Of a stretch of 5,590 nt of DNA, positions 5,060 to 5,590 are shown piece after piece; position 1 is the stretch's first letter; each line of letters begins with the position of its first letter. The notes beneath the pieces were generated by a model that searched no databases, was not told the DNA's origin, and saw nothing but the letters and a program-made list of their open reading frames with translations. A program made the position numbers and the translations under genes. The stretch is from Lachnospiraceae bacterium (GTDB lineage Bacteria > Bacillota > Clostridia > Lachnospirales > Lachnospiraceae). The stretch covers positions 1 through 5,590 of the forward strand of contig VSOA01000253.1 in NCBI GenBank assembly GCA_009774585.1, read 5' to 3'.

Positions 5060-5590
5060 ATGACAAACACAAAGAATCGATGTACATCAAAAAACCGATT
5101 AAATTCATCGGAAACACAACCAACGGCAAAGCAAAAAACCCAAATGTCAAACAGTAAGATACATGACAGTAGCAGCAAACTTATTTTTGGCAATGCAGAA
5201 TTGTGCTCTCAATTCCTAAGAAACTATATGGATATGCCAATTCTGAAAAATGTAAAAGCAGAAGATATTGAAGATGTAAGCGAAAGATATATTCCAATGT
5301 TCACGGAAGAACGAAACTCTGATACGGTAAAACGTATAAAATTAGCCAAAAATAATACATTATTTTTTGTATCTCTTATTGAACATAAAACTAAAGTAGA
5401 TTATAATGTGAGTATGCAGCTGCTTCGTTACATGGTGTATATTTGGGAAGACTATGAAAAGGAAATGGAACGTCAAAAGAGAGGCATCAGTAAAACAAAA
5501 GGATTTAAGTATCCTCCAATTCTTCCCATCGTATACTATGAAGGCACCGGCAAATGGACTGTTGCCCGTAATCTACAGGATCGTATACTG
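5060..5590 (+). CDS. Rpn-family PD-(D/E)XK nuclease / putative transposase, 3'-truncated by window end
   Basis: The frame is open from ATG 5060 to the last base (177 codons) and continues beyond the window. It belongs to the Rpn/YhgA-like group (recombination-promoting nuclease, Transposase_31-related), whose characterised E. coli members cut DNA and raise RecA-independent recombination. Seen here are a polar Ser/Thr/Lys/Asn/Gln-rich N-terminus (1-40), LIFGNAELCSQFLRNYM (41-57), then the nuclease core with D88 and the E-x-K triad half in SLIEHKTKVDYNVSMQLL (E108, K110). A YPPILPIVYYEG segment (151-162) follows, typical of these families. Family members are usually about 300 residues, so roughly half is missing. 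AAAGGAG lies 5 nt before the ATG and fixes the start. It is more A-rich than its neighbours and on the opposite strand, consistent with acquired DNA. It could be a degenerate domesticated copy, which the window cannot decide. Confidence 0.88.
   Translation, partial: MTNTKNRCTSKNRLNSSETQPTAKQKTQMSNSKIHDSSSKLIFGNAELCSQFLRNYMDMPILKNVKAEDIEDVSERYIPMFTEERNSDTVKRIKLAKNNTLFFVSLIEHKTKVDYNVSMQLLRYMVYIWEDYEKEMERQKRGISKTKGFKYPPILPIVYYEGTGKWTVARNLQDRIL

Noticed and set aside
4870..5193. Minus-strand open frame of 107 codons with a signal-peptide-like hydrophobic start
   Set aside because: It lies antisense to the well-supported nuclease start and its leader. The hydrophobic run is the reverse reading of a Lys/Gln/Thr-rich coding segment, no ribosome site was found, and it does not resemble a known family.
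1..5590. CRISPR array, insertion-sequence ends or integrase attachment site at the tRNAs
   Set aside because: No regularly spaced repeats were seen. No tRNA 3'-end duplication was noticed elsewhere in the window, and no terminal inverted repeats flank the nuclease gene on the visible side.

Overview
The window looks like a chromosomal segment from a Clostridia-class Firmicute, most likely Lachnospiraceae or a close relative. The basis is the residue-level look of ArgRS and QueH, an ECF sigma factor paired with a zinc-less membrane anti-sigma factor, strong AGGAGG-type ribosome binding sites, rho-independent terminators with long U tracts, tRNA genes without encoded CCA, and an Rpn/YhgA-type nuclease gene. 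No taxon can be fixed without a search.

From the left edge to about 4.7 kb everything is on the minus strand. In transcription order (high to low coordinates) it contains queH (epoxyqueuosine reductase, last step of queuosine synthesis), argS (arginyl-tRNA synthetase) closed by a strong terminator at 2011-2053, an ECF sigma factor with its anti-sigma factor 33 bp downstream, and a two-tRNA unit, tRNA-Val(TAC) then tRNA-Met(CAT). The tRNA unit has its own near-consensus promoter and a terminator at the left edge. Three of the units (queH, argS, the tRNAs) concern tRNA charging or modification. The sigma/anti-sigma pair is a separate regulatory cassette set between them.

From about 4.8 kb the strand switches. 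A near-perfect plus-strand promoter (TTGTCA-17-TATAAT) is followed by about 220 nt of untranslated leader and a strong Shine-Dalgarno site. Then comes an Rpn-family PD-(D/E)XK nuclease/putative transposase gene that runs off the right edge. The leader is the least explained part of the window. It holds a series of short inverted repeats near the promoter and a 15-bp long-range pairing that closes a roughly 110-nt domain ending directly before the ribosome binding site. It also holds a 33-codon reading frame whose stop overlaps the nuclease start codon (ATGA).

The main start-site corrections are these. The sigma factor probably starts at a TTG (1934), because longer versions run into the argS terminator. 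ArgRS probably starts at 3857, because the upstream ATG pair lies in a promoter -10 box. QueH probably starts at 4627.
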